DNA of 64,000 bases from Nakamurella flavida (GCF_030811475.1 NZ_JAUSQV010000001.1:3049001-3113000), one strand, 5' to 3'; positions 37,478 to 46,306 are shown, counted from the stretch's first letter. A program made the numbers and translations. The notes: generated from the letters alone by a model not told the origin.

Positions 37478-38083
37478 GTGAACGCCGCCGAGTCGTCCCC
37501 GACCACCTCCGACCCGGACGGGCCCGCGCCGGCCGCCCCCGTACCCGACGCCGCCGCGGCCGCCCGGTTGGCCGAGCTGGTCCGCGAGCTCGCGGTCGTG
37601 CACGGCCGGGTCACCCTGTCGTCCGGCCGGGAGGCCGACTACTACGTCGACCTGCGCCGGGCGACCCTGCACCACGAGGCGGGCCCGCTCATCGGGGCGC
37701 TGCTGCGGCAGCTCACCGCGGACTGGGCGTACGACGCGGTCGGCGGGCTGACCCTCGGCGCGGACCCGGTGGCGACCGCGATCATGCACGCCCCCGGCCG
37801 GCCGATCGACGCGTTCGTCGTCCGCAAGGAGGCCAAGGCGCACGGCATGCAGCGGCGGGTCGAGGGCCCGGACGTGACCGGTCGCCGGGTGCTCGTCGTC
37901 GAGGACACGACGACCACCGGCGCGTCCCCGCTCGAGGCCGTGCGCGCCCTGCGGGAGATCGGCACCGAGGTGGTCGGCGTGGCCACCATCGCCGACCGGG
38001 AGACCGGCGCGGACGCGGTCATCGCCGCCGAGGGGCTGAGCTACCGGTCCCTGTTCGGGTTGGCCGATCTGGGGCTGTCGTGA
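37478..38083 (+). CDS. pyrE: Orotate phosphoribosyltransferase
   Basis: Converts orotate and PRPP to OMP in pyrimidine synthesis. Motifs: SSGREADYYVDLRR (orotate side), GGLTLGADPVATAI, RKEAKAHGMQRRVEG and the PRPP loop RVLVVEDTTTTGAS. Length (201 aa) is slightly above average because of an Ala/Pro-rich N-terminus. GTG at 37478 was taken as the start. GTG 37460 is possible, and neither has a clear ribosome site. It is 7 bp from the SpoU methyltransferase gene, a pairing also seen in other actinobacteria. Confidence 0.92.
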   Translation: MNAAESSPTTSDPDGPAPAAPVPDAAAAARLAELVRELAVVHGRVTLSSGREADYYVDLRRATLHHEAGPLIGALLRQLTADWAYDAVGGLTLGADPVATAIMHAPGRPIDAFVVRKEAKAHGMQRRVEGPDVTGRRVLVVEDTTTTGASPLEAVRALREIGTEVVGVATIADRETGADAVIAAEGLSYRSLFGLADLGLS

Positions 38084-38090
38084 GCCTGCG

Positions 38091-38792
38091 GTGACCGAAC
38101 CACCGGCAGATCGACCGGCGGACGGCACGGACAGCACTGACGGCCCGGACGCCCCGGGCCCCACCGAGTGGACGGCGGCCGTGCCCGTCGGGGTCGGACC
38201 CCACCCGCTGCCCTGGCCCGACGACCCCCGGCTGGATCCGGAGCTGCTGGCCGGCGGGGACACCCGCAACGTCGTCGACGCCTACCGCTACTGGCGGCGC
38301 GAGGCGATCGTCGCCGATCTCGACCCCCGTCGGCACGAGTTCTCGGTGGCGATCGAGAACTTCGGGCACGACGCGAACATCGGCACGGTGGTCCGGACGG
38401 CCAACGCCTTCGGCGCGCGGTCGGTGCACATCGTGGGCCGACGACGCTGGAACCGGCGCGGGGCGATGGTCACCGACCGCTACCAGCATCTGCACCACCA
38501 CCCCGACATCGCGGGGCTGGCCGAGGTCGTGCGGGCGCAGCACGCCGTGCTGGTCGCGGTGGACAACCTGCCCGGCGCGGTGCCCCTGGAGACGTGCAAC
38601 CTGCCCCGCCGCTCCGTTCTGCTGTTCGGCCAGGAATCGTCCGGCCTCACCGACGAGGCCCGTTCCGCCGCGGGCCTGGCCGTCTCGATCGCCCAGTTCG
38701 GGTCGACCCGGTCGATCAACGTGGGGGTGGCCGCCGGCATCGTCATGCACGCCTGGATCCGGCGGCACGCCGATCTGTCGACCGCCTGGTGA
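38091..38792 (+). CDS. SpoU/TrmH-family RNA 2'-O-methyltransferase
   Basis: A 233-aa SPOUT-fold methyltransferase with motif 1 ENFGHDANIGTVVRTANAFGA, motif 2 VLLFGQESSGLTDEA and motif 3 IAQFGSTRSINVGVAAGIVMHAW, which form the knotted SAM site. An acidic N-terminal extension of about 70 residues precedes it. The start is GTG at 38091, 7 bp after pyrE, so the two are co-transcribed. The target (tRNA or rRNA ribose) cannot be told from sequence. Confidence 0.92.
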   Translation: MTEPPADRPADGTDSTDGPDAPGPTEWTAAVPVGVGPHPLPWPDDPRLDPELLAGGDTRNVVDAYRYWRREAIVADLDPRRHEFSVAIENFGHDANIGTVVRTANAFGARSVHIVGRRRWNRRGAMVTDRYQHLHHHPDIAGLAEVVRAQHAVLVAVDNLPGAVPLETCNLPRRSVLLFGQESSGLTDEARSAAGLAVSIAQFGSTRSINVGVAAGIVMHAWIRRHADLSTAW

Positions 38793-38864
38793 GGCGCCGT
38801 TCCTCAGCGGACCGTCAGGTCGCAGGGCCCGGTCGGGGCGGATCCGGCCGGTAGGTTTCGGCCC

Positions 38865-39137
38865 ATGGATATCGGCCTCGACGCCCTGCGCGGTACCGCC
38901 CTCTGGGTGCTGATCGGGATCGCCGTGCTCGCACTCGTGCTCGCGGTGATCATCAAGAAGGTCATCGGGAAGATCGTCGTGCTGGCCATCGCGGCCACGC
39001 TGGTGTTCTTCGGCTGGCAGCAGCGGGACCACGCGTTGGACTTCGCGAACCAGGTGCGCGGGGAGACCTGCGCGCAGCAGCCGACCTTCTTCGGGGTGAC
39101 GGTCTCGCTCCCGGAAAGCTGGTGCGAGCCGGCCTGA
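38865..39137 (+). CDS. Small two-TM membrane protein (90 aa)
   Basis: Two adjacent hydrophobic segments (WVLIGIAVLALVLAVII and IGKIVVLAIAATLVFFGW) are joined by a lysine-rich turn. A short tail with two cysteines (ETCAQQ, SWCEP) follows and is likely extracytoplasmic. No family recognised. The ATG is at 38865. It is convergent with the DedA gene, 15 bp away. Confidence 0.6.
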   Translation: MDIGLDALRGTALWVLIGIAVLALVLAVIIKKVIGKIVVLAIAATLVFFGWQQRDHALDFANQVRGETCAQQPTFFGVTVSLPESWCEPA

Positions 39138-39152
39138 CCGGCCCCGCCGGGC

Positions 39153-39836
39153 TCAGGCGCCGGCGGTCCCGGAGGCCTTGCGACGCTGGAACCAGTGCAG
39201 CAGGGCGGGGACCGCGCCCGCGCAGACCACCACGACGACCGCGAGGATGACGATGAGGTCGACGTTGTCACGGATGAACTCGATCTGGCCGAGGAAGTAC
39301 CCGGCGACGGTGACGACGCCGACCCACAGCACGCCGCCGATGGCGGAGTACAGCGTGTAGATCTTCGGATCCATCCGGGAAGCACCGGCCATCACGGTGG
39401 CCACGGTGCGGATGATGGGCACGAACCGCGCCAGCACGATGGTGATTTTCCCGTACTTGGCGAAGAAGGCCGAGGACTTCTCGATGTACTCGGGCTTGAG
39501 GAACTTCGCATCGGGGCGCTTGAACACGGCCGGCCCGACCTTGTATCCGATGCCGTAACCGACCATGTTCCCGATGAATGCGGCCAGGGCGAGCAGCCCG
39601 ATGAACAGGCCGAGATTGATGTCGATCCCCGCCCCGCCGTTGTGCGAGGTGGCGACGAGCAGACCCGCGATGAACAGCAGGGTGTCGCCGGGGAGGAAGA
39701 ACCCGATGAGGATCCCGCATTCCGCGAAGATGATGAGCAGAATGCCCAGCACCGCCCACGAACCCATGTTCCCGATGAGGACGGACGGGTCGAGCCAACC
39801 GGGCAGGAGCGCGAGATCGGAAGAGGTCACGGTCAC
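39153..39836 (-). CDS. DedA-family membrane protein (227 aa)
   Basis: A VTT/SNARE-associated-domain transporter. It has the conserved segment FAECGILIGFFLPGDTLLFIAGLL, the G-Y-x-x-G pattern VGYGIGYKVGPAVF, and the Arg-rich motif VLARFVPIIRTVATVMAGASRMD. DedA proteins move undecaprenyl phosphate or phospholipid heads between leaflets. The start was set at GTG 39836. GTG 39830 and an ATG at 39920 are alternatives without a clear ribosome site. It is divergent from the FAD oxidase gene. Confidence 0.88.
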   Translation of the reverse strand: MTVTSSDLALLPGWLDPSVLIGNMGSWAVLGILLIIFAECGILIGFFLPGDTLLFIAGLLVATSHNGGAGIDINLGLFIGLLALAAFIGNMVGYGIGYKVGPAVFKRPDAKFLKPEYIEKSSAFFAKYGKITIVLARFVPIIRTVATVMAGASRMDPKIYTLYSAIGGVLWVGVVTVAGYFLGQIEFIRDNVDLIVILAVVVVVCAGAVPALLHWFQRRKASGTAGA

Positions 39837-39957
39837 AGAGGGTATCCGATGAGGACATTCCGTCCCGGAATCGTGACCAACAGCCCACCCGCGACCGATG
39901 AGGCAACCTTTTCCCGGCACGGGTGCGCAGCGGCCCGGGCGGGATTAGCGTCGCGCC

Positions 39958-41415
39958 ATGGACGTCCTCGCCGCTGCGGACCCGACCCTGCCCGGTAGCC
40001 CCGCGGACGGGCGGCGTCACACGCTCCCGCCCGGTCTGCTGGACGCCCTGCGCGCGGCCGTCGGTCCGGGCGGGGTGGCCGTCGATCCGGACGTCACGGC
40101 GTCCTACGCGCGGGACATGATGCCGCTGGCCCCGGCCGGCACGCCCGGGGCGGTGGTCCTGCCCACCGACACCGGCCAGGTGGCCGCGGTGGTCCGCGCC
40201 TGTGCCGAGGCCGGGGTGCCGATCGTCCCGCGGGGGGCCGGGTCGGGCCTGAGCGGGGCGGCCAACGCGGTGGACGGAGCGGTCACCCTGGTGATGACGC
40301 GGATGGACGCCATCCTGGAGGTCGACGAGGCCAACCGGCTCGCCGTGGTGCAGCCCGGCGTGGTCAACCGCGATCTGCGGCGGGCGGTGGAGTCCCGCGG
40401 CCTGTTCTACGCACCCGACCCGTCCTCCTACGACTGGTGCACCCTGGGCGGCAATCTCTCCACGAACGCGGGCGGGTTGTGCTGCGTGAAGTACGGCGTG
40501 ACCACCGACGCGGTGCTCGGACTGCAGGTCGTGCTGGCCTCTGGTGAGGTGCTCCGCACGGGGCGGCGGACGGTCAAGGGTGTCGCCGGGTACGACCTGA
40601 CCCGGTTGATCGTCGGGTCGGAGGGCACCCTCGGGGTGATCACCGAGGCCACGTTGTCGCTCCGGCCCCTCCCGGCCGCGCCCTGCACCCTGGTCGCGGC
40701 CTTCTCCTCGGCCGAGCAGGCGGGCGCCGCCGTCACCGGAGCCGTCCGGGCCGGTCTGGTGCCCTCGCTGCTGGAGATCATGGACGCGACGTCGATCACC
40801 GCCGTCGAGCGGCACACCGGCGTGCGGATGTTGGGCGACGAGGACACCCCGGCCGCGTTGCTGCTCGGGCAGTCCGATGCCGGCGGGGCCCTGGGCATGG
40901 CCGAGATGGAACACCTGGAACGGGTGTGCCTGGCGGCGGGGGCGGTGTTCAGCTTCGTGACCGACGACCTCGCCGAGGGGCGGATGCTGCTGCAGGCCCG
41001 CCGGGACGTCCTCACCGCGCTGGAGACCCTGGGCAGCTGGCTGACCGACGACGTGTGCGTGCCCCGGACGGCCATCGCCCCGCTGATCGCCGCGTGCGCC
41101 CGCATCGCCGCGGAGGAGGGCGTGGTGGTCGCCGTCGTCGGTCACGCCGGCGACGGCAACATGCACCCGACCCTGGTCTACGACGCGGCCGACCCCGCGC
41201 ACGTCGCCGCGGCCCACCGCGCCTTCGACCGCATCCTCACCGCGGGTACGGAGCTCGGCGGCACGGTCACCGGGGAGCACGGGATCGGCCGGATCAAGCA
41301 GGACTTCCTCGCCCGGGAGATCGGCCCGGTGGGGCTCTCGGTGCATCGCGCGATCAAGGCCGCCCTGGACCCCCAGGGGCTGTTCAACCCGGGGTCGATG
41401 TTCTCGATGCGATGA
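39958..41415 (+). CDS. GlcD-like FAD-linked oxidase (485 aa)
   Basis: A D-2-hydroxyacid dehydrogenase/glycolate-oxidase type flavoprotein. It has an FAD_binding_4 domain (about 60-240; VPIVPRGAGSGLSGAANAV, GGNLSTNAGGLCCVKYG, VIVGSEGTLGVITEATL) and a FAD-oxidase C domain (about 250-480) with HAGDGNMHPTLV and EHGIGRIKQDFL metal/substrate His residues. It oxidises 2-hydroxyacids such as glycolate or lactate. The physiological substrate is not determinable. No GlcE or GlcF partner lies nearby. Start ATG 39958. Confidence 0.9.
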   Translation: MDVLAAADPTLPGSPADGRRHTLPPGLLDALRAAVGPGGVAVDPDVTASYARDMMPLAPAGTPGAVVLPTDTGQVAAVVRACAEAGVPIVPRGAGSGLSGAANAVDGAVTLVMTRMDAILEVDEANRLAVVQPGVVNRDLRRAVESRGLFYAPDPSSYDWCTLGGNLSTNAGGLCCVKYGVTTDAVLGLQVVLASGEVLRTGRRTVKGVAGYDLTRLIVGSEGTLGVITEATLSLRPLPAAPCTLVAAFSSAEQAGAAVTGAVRAGLVPSLLEIMDATSITAVERHTGVRMLGDEDTPAALLLGQSDAGGALGMAEMEHLERVCLAAGAVFSFVTDDLAEGRMLLQARRDVLTALETLGSWLTDDVCVPRTAIAPLIAACARIAAEEGVVVAVVGHAGDGNMHPTLVYDAADPAHVAAAHRAFDRILTAGTELGGTVTGEHGIGRIKQDFLAREIGPVGLSVHRAIKAALDPQGLFNPGSMFSMR

Positions 41416-41445
41416 GCCGGTGCGGTGATTCCGGCACGGTGACGC

Positions 41446-41733
41446 TCAGCCCAGGATCAGCGACAGCAGGCCGGCGACGACGCCGAGGGTGAGCCCGACC
41501 ACCGCGGCCAGCAGCAGGACCTGGGCCGTCGTCCAACGCCGGGCATCCTCCCCCCTGGGCCGCGCGGCGGAAGGCGACAGCGGGGCCGCGCCCGGCGGGG
41601 ACCCGGCCGCGCCGCGCGGGCCGCCGGCCATCGCCCGCAGGGCCTGCGCCAGCACCTGCTCCGGGTCGGCCGCGGGGGCCGGTCCGCTGGACGGGTCCGG
41701 CCGCCGGTGCGGGCCGCGCTCGGCCCCGGTCAC
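41446..41733 (-). CDS. Small C-tail-anchored protein behind sigma factor (95 aa)
   Basis: A disordered Pro/Ala-rich N-terminal part (about 1-65) is followed by one TM helix at the C-terminus (TAQVLLLAAVVGLTLGVVAGLLSLIL). GTG start at 41733, 10 bp after the sigma-factor stop on the same strand, so co-transcribed. Position suggests a membrane partner of the sigma factor, but there is no zinc-binding anti-sigma motif (HxxxCxxC). Confidence 0.5.
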   Translation of the reverse strand: MTGAERGPHRRPDPSSGPAPAADPEQVLAQALRAMAGGPRGAAGSPPGAAPLSPSAARPRGEDARRWTTAQVLLLAAVVGLTLGVVAGLLSLILG

Positions 41734-41743
41734 CGCGGGCCGG

Positions 41744-42388
41744 TCACGACCGGTCCCGCACCAGGTCGCCCAGCTTGGCGACCGCGCGGCTCGCGGTCGA
41801 CTTCACGGTGCCCTTGGACAACCCGGTGGCCTCGGCGATCTCCGCCTCGGACAGTCCGCCGTAGTAGCGGAGCACCAGCACCTCACGTTGCCGGGGGGCC
41901 AGATCGGCCAGCGCGGAGACCACGGCCTGGTGCTCGGTGGACAGGATGGCCAGCGACTCCGCGGAGCGCGCGGTCCCGGCGTGCGGGGGCACGTAGGCCC
42001 GGGCGGTGCGGCGCCGCCGCAGCATGGACCGGGAGCCGTTGACCACGGCGGTCCGCAGATAGCCGATGGCCGCCTGGGTGTCGCGCAGGCCGCCCCAGTT
42101 GCGGAACAACCCGGCGAACGCCTCCTGGACGACGTCCTCGGCGCTGGCCTGGTCGTCCACCAGCAGGATCGCCAGCCGGACCATCCCCATCCGATGGGTG
42201 CGGTAGAGGTCGTCGATGGTCACCGGGGCGGGCGGTTCGGAGGCCGGCACGTCGGACGGCCGGTCCGGCTCGGGCTCCGGCGATCCGGCGGGCACCCGGA
42301 GCGGGTTGAGCGAGGCCAGCGTGCCCAGGGTCCGTTCGACCAGGCTCTCCGCCTCGGCGGAGCTCGAGTCCTCGTCCTCGATGCTCAC
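41744..42388 (-). CDS. ECF/SigE-like RNA polymerase sigma factor (214 aa)
   Basis: The sigma region 2 is DLYRTHRMGMVRLAILLVDDQASAEDVVQEAFAGLF, with the usual D-x-x-Q-E-A-F. Region 4 is LAPRQREVLVLRYYGGLSEAEIAEATGLSKGTVKSTASRAVAKL, an HTH. Regions 1 and 3 are missing, as in ECF sigma factors. The acidic N-terminal extension of about 55 residues is unusual. The GTG at 42388 has AAGGG upstream. It is followed by a small membrane protein that may modulate it. Regulon unknown. Confidence 0.88.
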   Translation of the reverse strand: MSIEDEDSSSAEAESLVERTLGTLASLNPLRVPAGSPEPEPDRPSDVPASEPPAPVTIDDLYRTHRMGMVRLAILLVDDQASAEDVVQEAFAGLFRNWGGLRDTQAAIGYLRTAVVNGSRSMLRRRRTARAYVPPHAGTARSAESLAILSTEHQAVVSALADLAPRQREVLVLRYYGGLSEAEIAEATGLSKGTVKSTASRAVAKLGDLVRDRS

Positions 42389-42718
42389 GACTGCCCTTCT
42401 GCCGGTACGCCGGTACTGCCGGTCCGTGGCCGGGCCGTCCCCCGATCCTGGCAGACCGGCGGGTGGGTGCCGGTCGGTCAGGCCCGGCGCCCCGCGGTGT
42501 CCGGCGGCAGGACTCCGGGTCCGGCCTGGCCCCCGACGAGCACCCCGTCGCGCGCGGGCGGTGCGCCGTGGTCGGGTCACCCGGGCAGGGATCGGGCGAT
42601 ATCCCGTGGCGGGTCGGGCATCGCAGCGCGTACCGCAGCGTGACCGGGGTGGCTCCTCGGGTCGGTTCGGTGGCCTCGATCAGGTTACGGAACTGTTACC
42701 GGATTGGCGCCGCCCTGG

Positions 42719-42728
42719 GTTGCGCAAC
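42719..42728. promoter_or_regulatory. Perfect 10-bp palindrome GTTGCGCAAC
   Basis: A CG-centred palindrome about 90 bp before the binding-protein start. A central CG with flanking AA/TT is the usual core of LacI-family sites, and a LacI regulator is encoded in this operon. Confidence 0.4.
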
Positions 42729-42734
42729 AGGAGA

Positions 42735-42746
42735 GAAAACGCTTCC
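42735..42746. promoter_or_regulatory. LacI-family operator-like site
   Basis: GAAAACGCTTCC is a CG-centred near-palindrome that fits the GAAANCGNTTTC type consensus of LacI/CcpA-like regulators. It is about 73 bp before the binding-protein start, and the downstream LacI gene is the candidate binder. Confidence 0.5.
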
Positions 42747-42764
42747 ATGCGTAGGGCGTGTGAA

Positions 42765-42780
42765 TGTGAACGGCTTCACA
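42765..42780. promoter_or_regulatory. CRP-like site TGTGA-N6-TCACA
   Basis: TGTGAACGGCTTCACA has the exact CRP half-sites with 6-bp spacing, 38 bp before the binding-protein start. It also fits a LacI-type site less well, so cAMP control is a suggestion only. Confidence 0.5.
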
Positions 42781-42818
42781 CAAGGCCCTGTCCAGCAACG
42801 AAGCGGAGGAACAGCCGA

Positions 42819-44240
42819 GTGAACTCTCGACCGGCAAGGAAGATCACCACGGCGATCGTCGGGGTCAGTGCGGCGGCCCTGCTGCTGTCCGCGTGTGGCG
42901 GCTCGACGACCACGCCCACCGCCAGCAGTGCCGGCAGTGCGGCCGGCGGCTCGTCGGCCCCGGCCAGCAGTGTCGCGGGTGCCACCGGACCGCAGCCCGC
43001 CGAGAGCGGCTGGTGCGACGCGGTCAAGGCGCAGTACCCGAACCTGAGCGGGTCGGTCGGCGTGTACAGCACCATCGTGTCCCCCGAGGACACCCCGTAC
43101 ATCGAGGCCTACAAGGACTTCACCACCTGCACCGGGGTCACCGTGAACTACGAGGGCTCCAAGGAGTTCGAGGCCCAGGTCGGCGTCCGCGTCGCCAGTG
43201 GCAACCCGCCGGACCTCGGCATCTTCCCGCAGCCGGGTCTGCTGTCGCAGATCGTCAACAACACCGGTGCGGTCAAGCCCCTGCCGGACTTCGTCAAGAC
43301 CAATGCGCAGAAGTACTTCCCGTCCGACTGGCTGAACTACGGCACGGTCAACGGGATCTCGTTCGGCATCCCGAACAACGCCGACTTCAAGTCGCTGGTC
43401 TGGTACTCCCCGAAGACGTTCGCGGACAAGGGCTACACCGTCCCCACCACGTGGGACGAGCTCACCGCGCTGACCGATCAGATCGCCGCCACCGGCGAGA
43501 AGCCGTGGTGCATCGGCATCGCCTCCGGTGAGGCCACCGGCTGGCAGATCACCGACTGGCTCGAGGAGTACGTGCTCCGCTACGCCGGCCCCGAGGTCTA
43601 CGACCAGTGGGTCAGCCACGACGTCAAGTTCGCCGACGCCCCCATCGCGGACGCGCTGGCCAAGGTCGGCGCCCTGCTCAAGGACCCGAAGTACGTCAAC
43701 GGCGGGTTCGGCGACGTCGCCACCATCGCCTCCACCCAGTTCAACGACGTGAGCACCCCGCTGCTCAACGGGCAGTGCACCTTCGCCCGTGAGGCCGCGA
43801 ACTTCGACTCCAACTTCAAGGGCAAGACCATCGGCCCGGACGGCGACATCAACGCCTTCTACTTCCCGCCGGCCAACGACCAGTTCGGCACCACCGTGCT
43901 GGGCGGCGGCACCTTCTACGCGGCCTTCGCCGACCGCCCCGAGGTGCAGGCGTTCGAGTACTACCTGACCACCCCGGAGTACGCGAACGCCCGGGCCAAG
44001 GCCGGTAGCTGGATCTCCTCCAACCTGGGCCTGCAGGCGAGCAGCGTGGAGAGCGCGGTCCAGCAGGAGGCGCTCAAGACCCTGCAGAGCACCGACACCA
44101 CGTTCCGCTTCGACGCCTCCGACCTGATGCCCGCCCCGGTGGGTTCGGACGCCGAGTGGAAGCAGTTCACGGCGTGGATCACCGGTCAGGACGATGCCAC
44201 CACCCTGGCCAACATCGACGCCGCCTGGCCGACCAGCTGA
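42819..44240 (+). CDS. Sugar ABC transporter substrate-binding lipoprotein
   Basis: 473 aa. The signal peptide has a lipobox, AALLLSAC, with Cys lipidation at about residue 26. A Ser/Thr/Ala-rich linker follows. The mature part is a cluster B solute-binding protein: VNYEGSKEFEAQVGVRVASGNPPDLGIFPQPGLL is characteristic of the alpha-glucoside (AglE-like) group of COG1653. The GTG at 42819 follows GGAGGA (42805-42810). It is followed by a strong hairpin, then two permeases. It probably binds di- or oligosaccharides. The alpha-glucoside call is moderate. Confidence 0.88.
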   Translation: MNSRPARKITTAIVGVSAAALLLSACGGSTTTPTASSAGSAAGGSSAPASSVAGATGPQPAESGWCDAVKAQYPNLSGSVGVYSTIVSPEDTPYIEAYKDFTTCTGVTVNYEGSKEFEAQVGVRVASGNPPDLGIFPQPGLLSQIVNNTGAVKPLPDFVKTNAQKYFPSDWLNYGTVNGISFGIPNNADFKSLVWYSPKTFADKGYTVPTTWDELTALTDQIAATGEKPWCIGIASGEATGWQITDWLEEYVLRYAGPEVYDQWVSHDVKFADAPIADALAKVGALLKDPKYVNGGFGDVATIASTQFNDVSTPLLNGQCTFAREAANFDSNFKGKTIGPDGDINAFYFPPANDQFGTTVLGGGTFYAAFADRPEVQAFEYYLTTPEYANARAKAGSWISSNLGLQASSVESAVQQEALKTLQSTDTTFRFDASDLMPAPVGSDAEWKQFTAWITGQDDATTLANIDAAWPTS

Positions 44241-44264
44241 CCCCACGGACGCGCTGATGTGATG

Positions 44265-44308
44265 ACGGCGGGTCCGGTCCGGAGCATCGCCCGGACCGGG
44301 CCCGCCGT
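44265..44308 (+). terminator. Intercistronic hairpin after the binding-protein gene
   Basis: Two 18-nt arms (44265-44282 and 44291-44308) pair along their whole length with one G-U wobble around an 8-nt loop. It lies within the operon, between the lipoprotein and the first permease gene. Such hairpins cause partial termination or stabilise the upstream mRNA, giving more binding protein than permease. Confidence 0.65.
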
Positions 44309-44336
44309 TCCACGTTCAGCCTGGAGGAGGAACGGA

Positions 44337-45380
44337 ATGGACTTTCTGCTCAACCCCACCTCGGTCGGCGACAAGCTGATCTCGATGGTGCTGGCCGTGG
44401 TGATCTTCGGCGTCATCATGGCCGTCCTGCTCTTCGCGATCGACCGCCCGAAGGTTCCCAACTGGGTCATCGTCGCGGCCTTCCTCGGCCCGGTCGCCAT
44501 CCTGCTGGCCGTCGGCCTGTTCTACCCGGCGGCGGGAACGGTGGTCCGTTCCTTCCAGGTCAGCGTCAACGCCGTCGGCCCCGACGGCGGTCCGGTGATC
44601 AACCCCAACACCGGCCAGCGGCTCACCGAGCTGGGCTTCAGCTTCGACAACTACACCCGGGTGTTCACCGACCCGGCCTTCCAGAAGACGCTGCTCAACA
44701 CCGTGTGGTGGGTCGTCCTCGTCCCGGTCGTCTCCACCCTGTTCGGCCTGATCTACGCCGTGCTGGTGGACCGGACCCGCTTCGAGAAGGCGGCCAAGGC
44801 CCTGGTGTTCCTGCCCATGGCCATCTCCATGGTCGGCGCATCCATCATCTGGAAGTTCGTCTACGAGTACCGCCAGGGCGGCTCCCCGCAGATCGGCCTG
44901 GCCAACCAGGTTCTGGTCTGGCTGGGCGCGGACCCCTATCAATTCATCATCACGCAACCGTGGAACACGTTCTTCCTCATCGTGGTGATGATCTGGATCA
45001 ACGCCGGCTTCGCGATGACGATCCTGTCCGCGGCCATCAAGGCGGTGCCGGACGACATCGTCGAGGCCGCGCAGATCGACGGGGCGACCGGCTTCAAGCT
45101 GTTCCGCCGAGTCACCGTGCCGACCATCCGCCCCGCGGTGGTCGTCGTGCTGACCACCATCGCCATGGGCTCGCTCAAGGCGTTCGACGTGGTCCGGACG
45201 ATGACCGGCGGCAACTACGGCACGTCCATCGTGGCCAACGAGTTCTACACCCAGAGTTTCCGCCAGGGTGAGGGCGGGAAGGGCATCGGCGCCGCACTGG
45301 CCGTCGTCCTGTTCGTGATCATCATCCCGGTGATCGTCTACAACGTCCGGCAGATGCGGCTCGCGGAGGAAGTTCGATGA
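44337..45380 (+). CDS. Sugar ABC transporter permease 1 (347 aa)
   Basis: A membrane-spanning permease of the MalF/AglF type. There are two extra N-terminal TM helices before the BPD_transp_1 core. The EAA loop that contacts the ATPase is IVEAAQIDGATGFKLFRRVTVPTI, near residues 240-265. The ATG at 44337 has a strong GGAGGAGG site. Its stop overlaps the start of permease 2 (ATGA). Confidence 0.9.
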   Translation: MDFLLNPTSVGDKLISMVLAVVIFGVIMAVLLFAIDRPKVPNWVIVAAFLGPVAILLAVGLFYPAAGTVVRSFQVSVNAVGPDGGPVINPNTGQRLTELGFSFDNYTRVFTDPAFQKTLLNTVWWVVLVPVVSTLFGLIYAVLVDRTRFEKAAKALVFLPMAISMVGASIIWKFVYEYRQGGSPQIGLANQVLVWLGADPYQFIITQPWNTFFLIVVMIWINAGFAMTILSAAIKAVPDDIVEAAQIDGATGFKLFRRVTVPTIRPAVVVVLTTIAMGSLKAFDVVRTMTGGNYGTSIVANEFYTQSFRQGEGGKGIGAALAVVLFVIIIPVIVYNVRQMRLAEEVR

Positions 45381-46306
45381 CCACAGCTCCCGTCATTCCG
45401 CAGACCGACGTCCGCGTCGAGGAGCCCGTCTCCTCCCGGCAGCTCAAGCGGCAGCTGCGGGCCCAGGAGGCGAAGACCAAGCTCACCTCGCCGTGGGCGT
45501 CCGGGCTGGCCATCGTCCTGGCCATCCTCTGGACCATCCCGACGCTGGGGCTGTTCATCACCTCGTTCCGACCGGTGGAGGACATCAACACCAGCGGGTG
45601 GTGGTCGATCATCACCAACCCGGGCTTCACGCTGACCAACTACGACCAGGCGCTCAACGCCCAGGGCGGGCTCGGCAGCTTCTTCCTCAACACGATCGTC
45701 ATCGTGGTCCCGGCGGTGCTGATCCCGATCTTCCTGGCCCTGCTGGCCGCCTACGCCTTCGCCTGGATCCCGTTCAAGGGGCGGAACTTCCTGTTCGTGG
45801 CGGTCTTCGCGCTGCAGGTCGTCCCGCTGCAGGTGGCGCTGATCCCGCTGCAGACCATCTTCGTCAACTTCGGTCTGCAGAACTCGTTCTGGCCGGTGTG
45901 GATCTCGCACACGATCTTCGGCCTGCCGCTCGCGATCTTCCTCCTGCACAACTTCATGAAGGAGGTCCCGGCCTCCATCATCGAGGCGGCCCGGGTCGAC
46001 GGCGCCGGTCACGTGAAGATCTTCTTCGTCGTGCTCATGCCGCTGCTGGTACCGGCCATCGCGGCCTTCGGCATCTTCCAGTTCCTGTGGGTGTGGAACG
46101 ACCTGCTGGTCGCCACGGTGTTCGCCCCCAGTCCGAACCTGCGCCCGGTCACCGCGGCCATCGCCGACCTGTCCGGCACCCGGGGTTCGTCGTGGGAGCT
46201 GCTCTCCGCCGGCGCCTTCATCTCGATCATCGTGCCGCTGATCGTGTTCTTCAGCCTCCAGCGCTTCTTCGTCCGCGGCCTGCTCGCGGGCAGCGTCAAG
46301 GGGTGA
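45377..46306 (+). CDS. Sugar ABC transporter permease 2 (309 aa)
   Basis: A MalG/AglG-type permease with a hydrophilic N-terminus (about 40 residues), six TM helices and the EAA loop SIIEAARVDGAGHVKIFFVVLMPLL. The ATG overlaps the stop of permease 1, and the stop overlaps the GTG of the LacI gene. No ATPase gene is in the operon, so a shared MsiK-type ATPase encoded elsewhere must drive transport. Confidence 0.9.
   Translation: MTTAPVIPQTDVRVEEPVSSRQLKRQLRAQEAKTKLTSPWASGLAIVLAILWTIPTLGLFITSFRPVEDINTSGWWSIITNPGFTLTNYDQALNAQGGLGSFFLNTIVIVVPAVLIPIFLALLAAYAFAWIPFKGRNFLFVAVFALQVVPLQVALIPLQTIFVNFGLQNSFWPVWISHTIFGLPLAIFLLHNFMKEVPASIIEAARVDGAGHVKIFFVVLMPLLVPAIAAFGIFQFLWVWNDLLVATVFAPSPNLRPVTAAIADLSGTRGSSWELLSAGAFISIIVPLIVFFSLQRFFVRGLLAGSVKG

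Larger units (their letters stand above)
42389..42818. promoter_or_regulatory. Divergent control region of sigma and sugar-ABC genes
   Basis: 430 bp with no gene. The right 100 bp contains three separate palindromic sites (listed individually) and a GTTAC direct repeat (GTTAC at 42684 and 42695) just upstream of them. The left part is GC-rich with no recognised motif. Confidence 0.5.
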
